Source: Streptomyces sp. (GTDB lineage Bacteria; Actinomycetota; Actinomycetes; Streptomycetales; Streptomycetaceae). Taken from it: DNA of 40,928 nt. A model generated the notes under the pieces. That model was not told the DNA's origin, searched no databases, and saw only the letters and a list, made by a program, of their open reading frames with translations. Numbering within the stretch: the stretch's first letter is position 1; each line of letters begins with the position of its first letter. This document shows, piece by piece, positions 1 to 8,545 of the stretch. The stretch lies in NCBI GenBank assembly GCA_013362785.1, contig JABFVM010000238.1, positions 1 to 40,928 of the forward strand, read 5' to 3'. The position numbers were made by a program, and so were the translations under genes.

Positions 1-867
1 GCCGCCGGTGGAGCCGCCGAGCATGTAGATCTCGGTGAAGACGCGCAGCGAGCCGATGCCGGTGAGGGTGCCGACCAGCATCATCGAAGTGCGGACGCCG
101 GGGACCGTGATGTGCCAGAAGCGACGGATCGCGCCCGCGCCGTCCACGGCCGCCGCCTCGTGGAGTTCCCTGGGCACGTTTCCGAGCGCGGCCAGATAGA
201 AGATCATGTACCAGCCGAGGCCCTTCCACAGCGTCAGGCCCATCGCCGACAGCAGGATCAGCCAGGAGTCGGACAGGAAAGGGACGGCCTCGCGGATGAG
301 GTGCGCCTTCTGCAGCCAGGTGTTGACCAGCCCCTGATCGCTCAGCAGCCACTGCCAGCTCAGGCCCACGACCACGGACGAGGCGAGGACCGGCGTGTAG
401 AAGGCGGAGCGGAAGAAGCCGATGCCCGGGAGGTTCTTCTCCACCAGGACCGCGAGCAGCAGCGGCAGCAGCACCATCAGCGGGACCACGATCAGCGCGT
501 ACAGCAGACTGTTGCGGGTGGCCAGCCAGAAGTCCGCATCCCCCAGCATCCGGGTGTAGTTGTCCAGGCCCACCACGTCGTACGCGCCGCCGAGCGGCTT
601 GGCGTCGGTGAAGGACACCAGGATCGTGTTGAGGAACGGGAACACCCCGAAGACGGTCGTGCCGACGATCGCCGGGAGCATCCACAGCCACGGCAGCCAC
701 CAGCGGCGGTACAGCGCCGCGCCCCCCGCGTCCGCGGTCGGGCCGGGGACCACGCGGCGGAGGACGCGGCGCAGGCGCCCCGGCGGTTCGGGTACGGAGC
801 CGGGGCGGGGCGCGCCCGATCCCAGGGGAGTCGGAGCGGGCGCCCGGCCCACGGTGTGCTGGGCCAT
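1..867 (-). CDS. Sugar ABC transporter permease, MalF/UgpA type (3' end outside window)
   Basis: This is one of the two membrane subunits expected in a CUT1-type sugar importer. The visible 289 codons begin with a Pro/Arg-rich cytoplasmic tail. Hydrophobic helices follow, including one starting WWLPWLWMLPAIVGTTVFG. The EAA loop that docks with the ATPase is seen as EAAAVDGAGAIRRFWHITVP. The reading frame runs off the left edge soon after that loop, so only the last helix or so is missing. The ATG at 867 is two bases past the stop of the lipoprotein gene, so the two are cotranscribed and probably translationally coupled. The second permease should lie just outside the window. No ATPase gene is seen; CUT1 importers in Streptomyces often share the MsiK ATPase, which is family knowledge. 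The substrate cannot be read from sequence, but the neighbours suggest a mannose- or N-acetylglucosamine-containing oligosaccharide. Confidence 0.93.
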   Translation of the reverse strand, partial: MAQHTVGRAPAPTPLGSGAPRPGSVPEPPGRLRRVLRRVVPGPTADAGGAALYRRWWLPWLWMLPAIVGTTVFGVFPFLNTILVSFTDAKPLGGAYDVVGLDNYTRMLGDADFWLATRNSLLYALIVVPLMVLLPLLLAVLVEKNLPGIGFFRSAFYTPVLASSVVVGLSWQWLLSDQGLVNTWLQKAHLIREAVPFLSDSWLILLSAMGLTLWKGLGWYMIFYLAALGNVPRELHEAAAVDGAGAIRRFWHITVPGVRTSMMLVGTLTGIGSLRVFTEIYMLGGSTGG

Positions 868-869
868 CG

Positions 870-2240
870 TCAGCCCGCCTGCTCGATCAGCTCGTTGGCC
901 TTGGACTGGGCGTCCTTCAGAGCGTCCGCCGCGCTCTTCTTGCCCTGCATGGCCAGCTGGATCTGGGCCGAGATCGCGTTCAACTCACCCGGCGTGAGGG
1001 CGACTTCGTCCGCCGTCGCGGTCTTGCGGTCACTGGCGACGATCTTCCGGGCCTCGGCGAAGGGGTCCGTGCCCTTGACCGACTGGAAGAACGGGTCGTC
1101 CAGGGAAGCCGTGGTCGACGGGAAGATCACCACGTTCGGGTCCTTCGCCCACTCCAGCTGGTTCCGCGCGTTGGTCAGGAACCGCGCGAAGGAGAGGGCG
1201 GTCGTCGCGTTCTTGCCGGTGGAGGCCACGCCTATGTACTGCGGGGCGCCGACGGTGTGCCCGAGGTCGTCCAGCATGAAGCGGGCGACGCCGGTCTTCT
1301 TGTAGACGGTCGGGTTGTTCTGCTGGATGAACCGAAGGAAGTTGGGGTTGGTGGGGCCGTAGACCAGCTTGGCCTGGCCGTAGACGTTGGCCGGGTCCTG
1401 GGTCGAGGAGAGGGAGTCCCGGGGCATCCCGCCGGCCTGGTACAGCTTGGTCATGGCCTCGACCCACCGCACGGTCTTCCGGTCGTCGGCGAAGGTGAAC
1501 GACTTGCCGTCGGCGGCGAAGATCTTGATGCCCATCTGCTGCCAGTCGGCCGGGATGCGCAGTTGCGGGTTGGCGAGGAAGGCGTAGTACTTGCCGCCCG
1601 AGGCCTTGGCCACCTTCTGGGCGTCCTCGAAGAGGCCGAGGACGGTCGTCGGAGGTTTGGCCGGGTCCAGGCCCGCCTTCTTCATCAACTCGGTGTTGAA
1701 GGTCTGCACGATGCCGCCGGAGTACCAGGGCAGTACGGAGTGCACCTTGGTGCCGGAGGCGTCCGCGTACAGGCTCGACTTCCACAGCGCGGGGACGAAC
1801 GGCTCGCCCGCGTCCGGTGCCTTCTTGTCCAGGTCGAGCAGATAGCCGTTCTTGGTGAGCGCGATCGCCGTGTTGACGTTGATGTTCACCACGTCCGGCA
1901 GCGTGCAGCCCTGCGCGTCGGCGACCAGGCGCTGGGTGAAGGTGGCGTCGCCGGGGTCGTCGATCCACTTGACCTTCGTGTCCGGGTGCTCCTTCTCGAA
2001 GGCGGCGATGACGCCGTTGAAGTAGTCGCCGAAGTCCTTCTTCAGGTTGGTCGTCTGGAAGGTGATGCCGCCCTTGACGTCCCCGGAGAGCGCGCCGGAC
2101 CCGACGTTCGCCTTGTCGACCTTGCAGCCGCCGGCCGTCGCGTCGCCGTCGTCGGATCCGCCGGACAGGCCGCAGCCGGCGGCCGTGAGCGTCAGAAGGA
2201 CGAGGCAGGTCAGAGTTCCGGTCAGTCGTCTCGCACGCAT
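870..2240 (-). CDS. Sugar ABC transporter substrate-binding lipoprotein
   Basis: A 456-residue extracellular solute-binding protein of family 1 that captures a sugar and delivers it to the permease encoded next. The N-terminus is a lipoprotein signal: basic MRARRLTG, a hydrophobic core, then the lipobox TAAGC with the lipidated cysteine at residue 23. The mature part has features of the family, such as YNFGVIAAFEKEHP-like spacing in FNGVIAAFEKEHPDTKVKW and the hinge region LPWYSGGIVQTFNTELMKKAG. An AGGAGG-like site lies just before the ATG at 2240. It is the first gene of a leftward operon with the permease. An element resembling the putative RpiR operator lies 37-52 bases upstream of the start (2277-2292), which places the importer in the glycan regulon of this window. 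The exact sugar is unknown. Confidence 0.95.
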   Translation of the reverse strand: MRARRLTGTLTCLVLLTLTAAGCGLSGGSDDGDATAGGCKVDKANVGSGALSGDVKGGITFQTTNLKKDFGDYFNGVIAAFEKEHPDTKVKWIDDPGDATFTQRLVADAQGCTLPDVVNINVNTAIALTKNGYLLDLDKKAPDAGEPFVPALWKSSLYADASGTKVHSVLPWYSGGIVQTFNTELMKKAGLDPAKPPTTVLGLFEDAQKVAKASGGKYYAFLANPQLRIPADWQQMGIKIFAADGKSFTFADDRKTVRWVEAMTKLYQAGGMPRDSLSSTQDPANVYGQAKLVYGPTNPNFLRFIQQNNPTVYKKTGVARFMLDDLGHTVGAPQYIGVASTGKNATTALSFARFLTNARNQLEWAKDPNVVIFPSTTASLDDPFFQSVKGTDPFAEARKIVASDRKTATADEVALTPGELNAISAQIQLAMQGKKSAADALKDAQSKANELIEQAG

Positions 2241-2276
2241 GTGTAGCCTCCTGCAACCTGCCGGATGGCAGCCAAT

Positions 2277-2292
2277 GGCGGTTCAATTCACC
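2277..2292. promoter_or_regulatory. Putative RpiR-regulon operator before the sugar importer
   Basis: GGCGGTTCAATTCACC matches the 8511-8526 element (GGTGGTTCAATCCACC) at 14 of 16 positions. It sits between the lipoprotein start and the end of the upstream gene. A related A/T-rich stretch (GATTGATGAAAA, about 2305-2316) follows. The match is seen; binding by the regulator encoded at 7461-8345 is inference. Confidence 0.5.
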
Positions 2293-2371
2293 AACTTCGG
2301 CTTCGATTGATGAAAAGGTGGACCAGAATTCATCGGAGGTCAAGAGCTGCCGTGTTGCTTTCGGGTTCGGT

Positions 2372-3082
2372 TCAGTGACGGTGCTCGTGGTCCGAGTGGG
2401 ACGGGTCGCCGGGGTGCTCGTGTCCCGGGGCGTACTCCACGCCCCCGCGCATCCCGTCCAGCCAGTCGAAGAACGCCACCCGGCCGGCCGCCTGGCGCAG
2501 TTCCCGTTCGATGCCGCCGCGGACTTGGCCGTACGTCAGGAAGTCCGCGGGTCCGGCCGAAGCGCCGTAGGGATCGACACCGCGCCGGAGCGCGTCCGGG
2601 GTCAGGTAGCGGTCCCGGTTGCGGGCGTAGTACTCCCGTACCGCTTCCTCCGGGATGTGCTGCTCGGCCTCCAGTGCGGTGAGCAGGGCGCGGGCGGCGG
2701 GGGAGTGGGCGAGGGCCGCCGCGATGATGCTGCCCAGGTCGGCGACGGCTGCCTCCGGCACGGTGAGCATGGCGGCGGGGGACACGTCCGGTGGGGCCGG
2801 GAGTTCGCGCTCCGCGCAGGTTCTGCGGGCCAGTTCGTCGATGAGGACGACCTGGGTGGCCCAGCGGCGGCGTTGTCTCTCCGCTCGGGCCGTGCGGTCC
2901 GCTGTGAGTGCCGGGATGTGTCGTTGTTCGGCTGCGGGTGCGTTGTGGCTGGTCGCGCAGTTCCCCGCGCCCCTGCTCGGCGTTGCGGTACCGCTGGCCA
3001 AGAAGGCGTCCACTTTCTTTCTCGGGACTTCCTCTCCCTGTACGCGGGCCGCGTACTCCGTTTCGCCATGCTCCCCCGTCAT
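2372..3082 (-). CDS. Small His-tailed protein, possibly parvulin/SurA-like, coupled to the mannosidase
   Basis: A 236-residue protein I cannot assign firmly. The start ATG at 3082 overlaps the mannosidase stop (ATGA), so the two are translationally coupled; longer in-frame starts would lie inside the mannosidase gene. Residues about 63-236 are helical and charged. The stretch IPEEAVREYYARNRDRYLTP resembles the N-terminal chaperone segment of parvulin-type foldases. It is followed by helix-rich sequence (GGIERELRQAAGRVAFFDWL), but I see no PPIase catalytic domain. The last residues are strikingly His- and Asp-rich (HEHPGDPSHSDHEHRH) and could bind metal. Residues about 36-54 (SRGAGNCATSHNAPAAEQ) are encoded by a copy of a Streptomyces intergenic repeat, suggesting an insertion into a tolerant linker. 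There is no signal peptide. It may assist folding or maturation of the large mannosidase; that is a guess from coupling. Confidence 0.8.
   Translation of the reverse strand: MTGEHGETEYAARVQGEEVPRKKVDAFLASGTATPSRGAGNCATSHNAPAAEQRHIPALTADRTARAERQRRRWATQVVLIDELARRTCAERELPAPPDVSPAAMLTVPEAAVADLGSIIAAALAHSPAARALLTALEAEQHIPEEAVREYYARNRDRYLTPDALRRGVDPYGASAGPADFLTYGQVRGGIERELRQAAGRVAFFDWLDGMRGGVEYAPGHEHPGDPSHSDHEHRH
2926..2974 (-). repeat. Streptomyces GC-rich dispersed repeat, copy A (inside a coding region)
   Basis: On the minus strand this reads GGGGCGCGGGGAACTGCGCG then ACCAGCCAC and a CCGCAG tail. It is the same element as at 29530-29580 and, in part, 16631-16716. Such elements are normally intergenic in Streptomyces (recalled knowledge). 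Here it is translated within the small His-tailed protein. Confidence 0.75.
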
Positions 3083-6000
3083 GACGTCACCTCCAGCTCT
3101 ACGGCCTTCGTGTACGCCACGCAGCCGTGCCAGCCCACCTTTGCCATCAGCCAGTACGAACCCGGCGCCACCGCCCCGCCGTCCACCTCGATCACGCACT
3201 CCAGTCGCTCCCCGCCGGCCACGGTGAAGCCCTGGCAGCCCGGTGTCACGGCTGCCCAGGTTCCCCAGGGCGAGACCGCCCACAGGGTGCCGGTGATCGG
3301 GCCACGGGTCGTATTGCGCAGGGTTACCGGGACCCGGGCCCGTTCGCCGCGGCGTACGCTGATCCGTTCAACTCCCAGCTCTGTCACGAGGGTTGGGCCC
3401 CGGTGTCCGGCCTCCACGTCCAGTGCCACGACGTCCTCGTACGTCTGTCCGCCGTACGGCAACCGGGCCGCGAGCCAGTGCCGTCCGGGCTCGGGGGCGG
3501 GTGGTGGGGTCACTGTGATCTCCGCGACCGTGAAGCCGCCGGGGCCCAGCGTGTAGGGCAGTTCGGCCGGTTCGGTGGACCAGCCGGGCGGGGCGTGCAG
3601 GGTCACTGTGCCCGTGGCCGGGGCGTCGGTGAGTTCTGAGGCGACCCGGACCGTCGCGGTGACGGGGCCGTCGGAGAGGGTGAGGGTGGTCGGCGAGAGG
3701 TACACCGTGACCGGCATGTTGCCGCGTGGGGCGGGGCCGGAGTTGTGGAGCCAGTAGCGGGTGGGGACGGGCTGGGCGGGTTCGTGGGCGGCTGCGCACT
3801 GGCCGGGTGAGGTGCGCGACGCTTCGGTGGCGGCGAGGACGGTGGCGACCTCGAAGCCGGTCAGGGTGAGGTCGAGTGTCCCCTGGTCGTCGGGTGGCAG
3901 AGGCTCGCCCCGCCTCTCCAGTACGTCCGCCCGCGCACCCTCCGTCCACTCCCGAGGCCCAGTGACCCGCGCCGTCACCGACCGCCCGTTCACCTCATGC
4001 ATCCGTACGACGACCCCGCGCCCCGGATCGGCCGCCGCCACACTTCCCCGCGCGAGCGGTGACCCGGCCGCCTTGAACGCGTCGAGCAGCACCTCCCCGG
4101 CAGGATCGAGCCCCAACAGCACGGCCTTCCTGGGCAGTACGGCATCCTCGGCCGCCGTCCGCCTGAGCCGTGCCGTCAGCGGGTGGTTGAAGGCGTGCCC
4201 GGCCTGCGGCAGTCGCAGCTCACGCCAGTCGCCGGTGCCCGCGACCACCGCGTACTCGAACGTGTGCGACCAGCGCTGGAGTTGGAAGGCGGACCCGTCG
4301 GGCGCCGTACGCCGGGGCGGGTCGACCCAGATGCCGGAGGGCCAGCCGGTGCAGGAGCGCATCAGGGACATGTAGAGGTCGCCGGACGAGGTGACCACGC
4401 AGCCCGGGGTGCCCCGGTTCAGGACGGCGAAGCTGCGGCCGTCCCACGCGTCCCCGGGCGGCAGGGCCTCCCCGCCGCCCGCAGCGGTGGCCGACACGAC
4501 CCCGTCGTCCAGGTCGGCGATCAGCGCGTCCACCGCCTTGGCGTCGTCCTCGGGGCGGGCGCCCGCCACCACCAGCAGCGGCAGCCGCTCCAGGTCGCGC
4601 AGGTCGGCGCCGGGCACCCACTCCTCCCGCAGCGAGGCGCGCGGCGCCACCCAGACGGCGGCCACGCCCCGCTCGGCGAGCTGCCGCCGCAGCTCCCGCC
4701 CGGCCGCCGGGTCCCAGCCGAGGGCCTCGGCGACCACGGAGTTGCGCTCGGGCGCGCCGACCGCGATCCGGATGTCGGGCAGATTGGAGTCGACCTCCAG
4801 ATCGCCGTAGCGCGGGCCCCCGGCGATCGTCGACGTCGCCGTCACACCCACCCGCACCAGGGCCGCCGCGAGCGCGGTGCCCAGGTCACCGGCGTCGTCC
4901 CAGGAGGCGTACACCAACTCGGCGACCCCGATGGACCGTTCACCGAGCGGGCGCCCGGAGCCGTCGGCGACCGCGACCCGTGCGGTGGAGCCCAGCCCGA
5001 ACCAGGTGTTGGCCGGGTTGTCCAGCGTCCACGGGAACCGCTCGCTGTCCACCTCCACGAACCCGAAGCCACGCCCGATCACCGCGTCCGCCACCTCGTG
5101 CACCGGCAGCCCGCCCCGCACGTCGGAGGGCCAGCGGACCCGGATGAGCCGGTCGGAGCCGTCGTAGCCGTCGAGAGTGGTCGTGAGGTCCAGCCGGTCG
5201 ACGCCCTTCCACAGCGTCAGGCGCTGCGTGTAGGTGAAGAGGCCGAGGTCGGCGCGGACCGTGATGCGCGCGCCGGCGGGGGAGTGCTCGACATCGATGT
5301 CGGCCGTGATGTCCCCGCTGCGGGCGGCTGTCGTGCCGGTCGGTGTGAGGTGCCAGGGGCCCTCGCCGAAGCGCGGATGCCTCGGGTACTCCTCCTGGAC
5401 GACCAGCTCGTTGCCGATGTCGCCGGGGCGCAGCAGCTCCCGGCCGCCCTCCGCGAAAGCGCGCAGGCTGCTGACGGCGCCACCGCGTGCGGGGTCGACC
5501 GTCACCTCGTAGAACTCGTTGCGGATGGTGGTGCCTTCGCCGCGCGTCCACTGCGGGACGGTGCCCTCGGCGAGCGGGAGTGTCTTCAGGCCCATGCCGG
5601 GCACCTCCGGTACGACGACCCGGAGTTCGCCGTCCTCCCGTACGGCGGGCAGGGGCAGGCCGGTGTCGTCGAGGGGGACGAGCCCGGGGTCCGCGACCGT
5701 GAGTACGTCCCGTCGTTCCCAGGTCGCCGCGTTGAAGACCACCAAGTCAGGTGTGGTGCCCGGGAGTTGGACGACCCGGCGGGCTAGGGCGTCGGTCGCG
5801 TCCGCGTGCACCGTCTCGGCGAGGTCGTACAGCTCCCGCCAGCCGGTGAGCAGGTCGATGTAGACCTGGTCCGACTCCGAGCCGGTGATGGCGTCGTGAT
5901 GGGCGCCGTAGATCAGCTGCCGCCAGGCCTTGTCGAGTGCCGCGTCCGGATACGGGTGCCCGGCCGTCAGCGAGGCGAGCGTCGCCCAGGCCTCCGCGTC

Positions 6001-7323
6001 GGCGAGCAGCGTCTCGCCGTACCGCTGGGCCTGCTTGGTGTCGATGTAGGAGACGTCCTTGCCGGTGTAGACCGGGTTCATGTCGCGGGTCTGCGGGGAC
6101 GCCTTGCGGCCCTCCGCGTCCAGTTCCGCGCGCACGGCCGCGAAGAAGTCCCGGGGGATGCCGCTGATGAAACGCGGCCAGACGTAGCGGGCGTTCCAGT
6201 CCCGGTGGATGCCCATCACCCAGCGGCACGGCGGTGCGTAGTCGCCGCCGACCGGGAGCAGGACGTTGCGGGTGAGCGCGACCTGCTTCAGGCCCTTGAA
6301 CAGCTTGAGCGCGGCGGCCTCGGCCGCGGGCAGGGTGGGTGCGTTGTCGATCGCCCAGCCGGCGCCGTAGTGGTTGACCATGTACGCCGTCAGCAGGCCG
6401 CGTCCGGACGGCGCGATCCAGCTGAACTCGGCCGGGAACTGCATCCGCTGCGGGTCGCGGGGTTCCTCGCCGAAGACGGAGAGTGTCGGGCCCCACTGGT
6501 GGAAGGGGCCGCGCGCCCACGAACTGGAACTGACCCCCGCGTCCGCCATCAGCCCGGGGAACTGCGGATCGTGCCCGAACGCGTCCAGCTGCCAGGCCGT
6601 CTCCGGGGACGCCCCGATGATCCCGCGCTGGAAGCCGTCGCCGTACAGGGCGTTGCGTACGGTCGCCTCGGCGCCGGTGAGGTTGGTGTTCGGCTCGTTG
6701 TAGGTGCCGCCCATGATCTCGACGCGGCCGGTGCGGATCAGCTGGCGCAGGAAGGCGCGCTCCTCCGGGAAGGCGTCCCAGTAGGGCTTGAGGTAGTCGA
6801 CCTCGGCGAGCACGAAGGTGTACGCCGGGTCGCGCCGGGCCAGCTCGCAGTGGGCCCGGACCAGGCTCATGCCGGACTGGCCGCGTGAGTCGAAGGTGCG
6901 GGCGGGCAGGCCGGTGGAGGCGGGGTCGTCGGCGACGTCCCAGGTCTCGGTGTAGGCGCCCTGGGTGTTCCACCAGACGGGGTCGTAGTGGAAGTGGCTG
7001 ACCATGAACATGGTCCAGCCCGGTTCGGCGGCCGTGAAGGCGGTGGAGTGTCGCGCGGCGTGGGCCGGGTCCTCGGCGTCCTCCGCCGTGACCCTGATGT
7101 GGGTCCGGTCGCCCGGGGCGAGGTCGGTCGTCACCGGTATCTCGGCGCGTACCGTGCCGTCGTCCCCCGTGGTCGCCTCGGCGGTGCCGTGCACACCCGG
7201 CCCCTCCACGGTGAGGCGGACCGCGCGGCCGGGAGTGTGCCCGATCTCGACGGCCAGCACCTGCCGCGGCCGGTCCTCGGTGCCGACGAACAGCTCGGTC
7301 GACTCGACAGAGATGACGCGCAT
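3079..7323 (-). CDS. GH38 alpha-mannosidase, cytoplasmic, with C-terminal NEW3/Ig-like domains
   Basis: A 1414-residue glycoside hydrolase family 38 enzyme, expected to remove alpha-mannose from oligosaccharides or N-glycan fragments. After a ~100-residue N-terminal beta domain, the catalytic domain opens with SHFHYDPVWWNTQ (about residues 109-121), the GH38 zinc-binding His-x-Asp region. The predicted nucleophile is Asp247 in WQLDAFGHD. The second metal-site motif HHDAITGSE is at about 475-483. Central beta-sandwich domains follow, then two Ig-like repeats after about residue 1130, including one typical of NEW3 (PVTVYLSPTTLTLSDG). No signal peptide is seen, so it probably acts on imported substrate. 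I chose the ATG at 7323 because AGGAG lies just upstream; a GTG at 7365 would only add low-complexity sequence. The start and ribosome site lie inside a strong inverted repeat. Its stop overlaps the start of the next gene. Confidence 0.93.
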   Translation of the reverse strand: MRVISVESTELFVGTEDRPRQVLAVEIGHTPGRAVRLTVEGPGVHGTAEATTGDDGTVRAEIPVTTDLAPGDRTHIRVTAEDAEDPAHAARHSTAFTAAEPGWTMFMVSHFHYDPVWWNTQGAYTETWDVADDPASTGLPARTFDSRGQSGMSLVRAHCELARRDPAYTFVLAEVDYLKPYWDAFPEERAFLRQLIRTGRVEIMGGTYNEPNTNLTGAEATVRNALYGDGFQRGIIGASPETAWQLDAFGHDPQFPGLMADAGVSSSSWARGPFHQWGPTLSVFGEEPRDPQRMQFPAEFSWIAPSGRGLLTAYMVNHYGAGWAIDNAPTLPAAEAAALKLFKGLKQVALTRNVLLPVGGDYAPPCRWVMGIHRDWNARYVWPRFISGIPRDFFAAVRAELDAEGRKASPQTRDMNPVYTGKDVSYIDTKQAQRYGETLLADAEAWATLASLTAGHPYPDAALDKAWRQLIYGAHHDAITGSESDQVYIDLLTGWRELYDLAETVHADATDALARRVVQLPGTTPDLVVFNAATWERRDVLTVADPGLVPLDDTGLPLPAVREDGELRVVVPEVPGMGLKTLPLAEGTVPQWTRGEGTTIRNEFYEVTVDPARGGAVSSLRAFAEGGRELLRPGDIGNELVVQEEYPRHPRFGEGPWHLTPTGTTAARSGDITADIDVEHSPAGARITVRADLGLFTYTQRLTLWKGVDRLDLTTTLDGYDGSDRLIRVRWPSDVRGGLPVHEVADAVIGRGFGFVEVDSERFPWTLDNPANTWFGLGSTARVAVADGSGRPLGERSIGVAELVYASWDDAGDLGTALAAALVRVGVTATSTIAGGPRYGDLEVDSNLPDIRIAVGAPERNSVVAEALGWDPAAGRELRRQLAERGVAAVWVAPRASLREEWVPGADLRDLERLPLLVVAGARPEDDAKAVDALIADLDDGVVSATAAGGGEALPPGDAWDGRSFAVLNRGTPGCVVTSSGDLYMSLMRSCTGWPSGIWVDPPRRTAPDGSAFQLQRWSHTFEYAVVAGTGDWRELRLPQAGHAFNHPLTARLRRTAAEDAVLPRKAVLLGLDPAGEVLLDAFKAAGSPLARGSVAAADPGRGVVVRMHEVNGRSVTARVTGPREWTEGARADVLERRGEPLPPDDQGTLDLTLTGFEVATVLAATEASRTSPGQCAAAHEPAQPVPTRYWLHNSGPAPRGNMPVTVYLSPTTLTLSDGPVTATVRVASELTDAPATGTVTLHAPPGWSTEPAELPYTLGPGGFTVAEITVTPPPAPEPGRHWLAARLPYGGQTYEDVVALDVEAGHRGPTLVTELGVERISVRRGERARVPVTLRNTTRGPITGTLWAVSPWGTWAAVTPGCQGFTVAGGERLECVIEVDGGAVAPGSYWLMAKVGWHGCVAYTKAVELEVTS

Positions 7324-7357
7324 GGGGCTCCTACGAGTACTCGTGGGGGAGCCCCAT
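7322..7357 (-). promoter_or_regulatory. Inverted repeat covering the mannosidase ribosome site and start codon
   Basis: The arms ATGGGGCTCC (7322-7331) and GGAGCCCCAT (7348-7357) are perfect 10-bp complements. Between them lies the 12-bp palindrome ACGAGTACTCGT (7333-7344). In the mRNA the right arm holds AGGAG and most of the start codon, so a folded leader would hide the translation start. It could instead be a protein-binding site in DNA. A nine-codon open frame (ATG at 7357 to TAG at 7331) lies within it. Structure seen; function inferred. Confidence 0.6.
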
Positions 7358-7371
7358 CCTGGCACCGGCGG

Positions 7372-7412
7372 GATGGTTCAAACAACCACTCGGGCGCATC
7401 CTTGGTGGTTCA
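7372..7412. promoter_or_regulatory. Putative RpiR-regulon operator plus half-site before the mannosidase
   Basis: GATGGTTCAAACAACC (7372-7387) matches the 8511-8526 element at 13 of 16 positions. A second half, GGTGGTTCA, follows at 7404-7412. The pair lies 49-90 bases upstream of the mannosidase start, where a promoter is expected. Binding is inference. Confidence 0.5.
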
Positions 7413-7460
7413 TCCATGCAGTCCCGGACAGGTCGGTCGGGCTGGACAGGCCGGGCGGGC

Positions 7461-8345
7461 TCAGCGCGTCCGGCGGGACTTCACCGCGTGCTGCGGGGTG
7501 ATGTGGTCGGTCAGCGCCAGCGAGGCGCTCGCGCGCTGGTAGGTGAGCTGGGCGACCCGGACGTACAGGCAGTCGACGAGCATCAGGACGGAGTGCCGGC
7601 TGCTGATGCTCTCGGCGCGGAAGCTGGTCTCCGCGGACGAGGAGACGAGCCGGATGTCGGCCGCCCGGGCGAGCGGGGAGCGCGGGTCGGTGGTGAGGGC
7701 GACGGTGGTGGCGCCGCGCTCCTTGGCCATCTCGAACGGTTCGAGCGTCTCGCGGGTCGCCCCGGAGTGGGAGATGCCGATCGCCACGTCCGCCGGGGTG
7801 AGCAGGGCCGCGGAGGTGGCCGCCGCGTGCACCTCGGTCCAGCCGCGGACCGAGCAGCCGATCCGGAACAGCCGGGTCTCCGTCTCCTGCGTCACGGCGC
7901 CGCTGCCGCCGACCCCGTAGACGTCGATGCGCCGCGCTCGGGCCAGGGCCTGGGCCGCCCGCTCGATCGCGTCGAGGTCGATCCGGTCCATGGTCTGCTG
8001 GATGGCCCGCAGATCCGCGGTGCCCACGACCTGCACGACCCGCTCAAGACTGTCGTCGGGCGAGATGTCCGGGCCGATCTCGGCGGTGCCCCAGTCGGAG
8101 ACCTCGCCGCGACCTCGCTCCTGGGCCAGCTCGATCAGCAGATGCTGGTAGGAGTCGAGCCCGATGGCCCGGCAGAAGCGGGTCACCGTGGCCTGCGAGG
8201 TGCCGGTGCGGCGGCCCAGCTCGGCGGCCGAGCAGTGGGTGACGGCGGCCGGATCCTCCAGGATCAGCTCGCCGACCTTCCGCAGGGAGCCGGCCAGCCG
8301 GGGCAGCTCGGTGCGGATCAGTGTGGTGACGTCGGTCGAGGGCAT
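7461..8345 (-). CDS. RpiR/MurR-family transcriptional regulator (HTH plus SIS domain)
   Basis: A 294-residue regulator. Residues about 1-80 form the RpiR winged helix-turn-helix, with the recognition region AAELGRRTGTSQATVTRFCRAIG. Residues about 110-270 form a SIS sugar-phosphate-binding domain, with the phosphate-binding loop YGVGGSGAVTQETETRLFRIG and the second Ser-rich loop GISHSGATRETLE. Proteins of this family bind phosphosugars such as hexosamine-6-phosphates or MurNAc-6-phosphate and repress catabolic genes. I chose the ATG at 8345, which gives the usual family length; an upstream GTG at 8438 would add an unlikely Trp/Pro-rich tail. The ribosome site is weak. It lies between the mannosidase and the divergent SIS gene, next to the cluster of repeated operators, and is the best candidate for their repressor. 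Its own promoter region carries TGAATGAAT at 8378-8386. Confidence 0.95.
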   Translation of the reverse strand: MPSTDVTTLIRTELPRLAGSLRKVGELILEDPAAVTHCSAAELGRRTGTSQATVTRFCRAIGLDSYQHLLIELAQERGRGEVSDWGTAEIGPDISPDDSLERVVQVVGTADLRAIQQTMDRIDLDAIERAAQALARARRIDVYGVGGSGAVTQETETRLFRIGCSVRGWTEVHAAATSAALLTPADVAIGISHSGATRETLEPFEMAKERGATTVALTTDPRSPLARAADIRLVSSSAETSFRAESISSRHSVLMLVDCLYVRVAQLTYQRASASLALTDHITPQHAVKSRRTR

Positions 8346-8510
8346 GGGAAGAAGGTAGCAGCCACCGTTCGGGCCACTGAATGAATACCAGGACCAGATG
8401 CCGGGACCGCCTTCGGGGTGGCGGCTCAGGTGGGTCACGGGTGCTCATGGGTGGGTCATTGCCGGTGCCGTCCGGGTGTGATTTATTGATTCATCGATGG
8501 AGTAATACGA

Positions 8511-8526
8511 GGTGGTTCAATCCACC
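8511..8526. promoter_or_regulatory. Putative RpiR-regulon operator before the SIS gene
   Basis: GGTGGTTCAATCCACC has perfect 5-bp arms (GGTGG/CCACC) around a 6-base core. It is the best-formed copy of the element repeated in this region. It lies 20 bases before the GTG start of the SIS gene and downstream of an A/T-rich promoter-like stretch (ATTTATTGATTCATCGAT), so bound protein could block transcription. Confidence 0.55.
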
Positions 8527-8545
8527 AGTGGGGAGTGAGTGACGC

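Noticed and set aside
2315..2330. A possible DasR-type site near GGTGGACCAGAATT
   Set aside because: Only one half resembles the DasR half-site TGGTC. The second half does not match, so I do not call it.
7324..7365. An upstream GTG start for the mannosidase at 7365
   Set aside because: It would add a low-complexity peptide and place the real AGGAG inside the coding region. The ATG at 7323 has the ribosome site and the conserved N-terminus.
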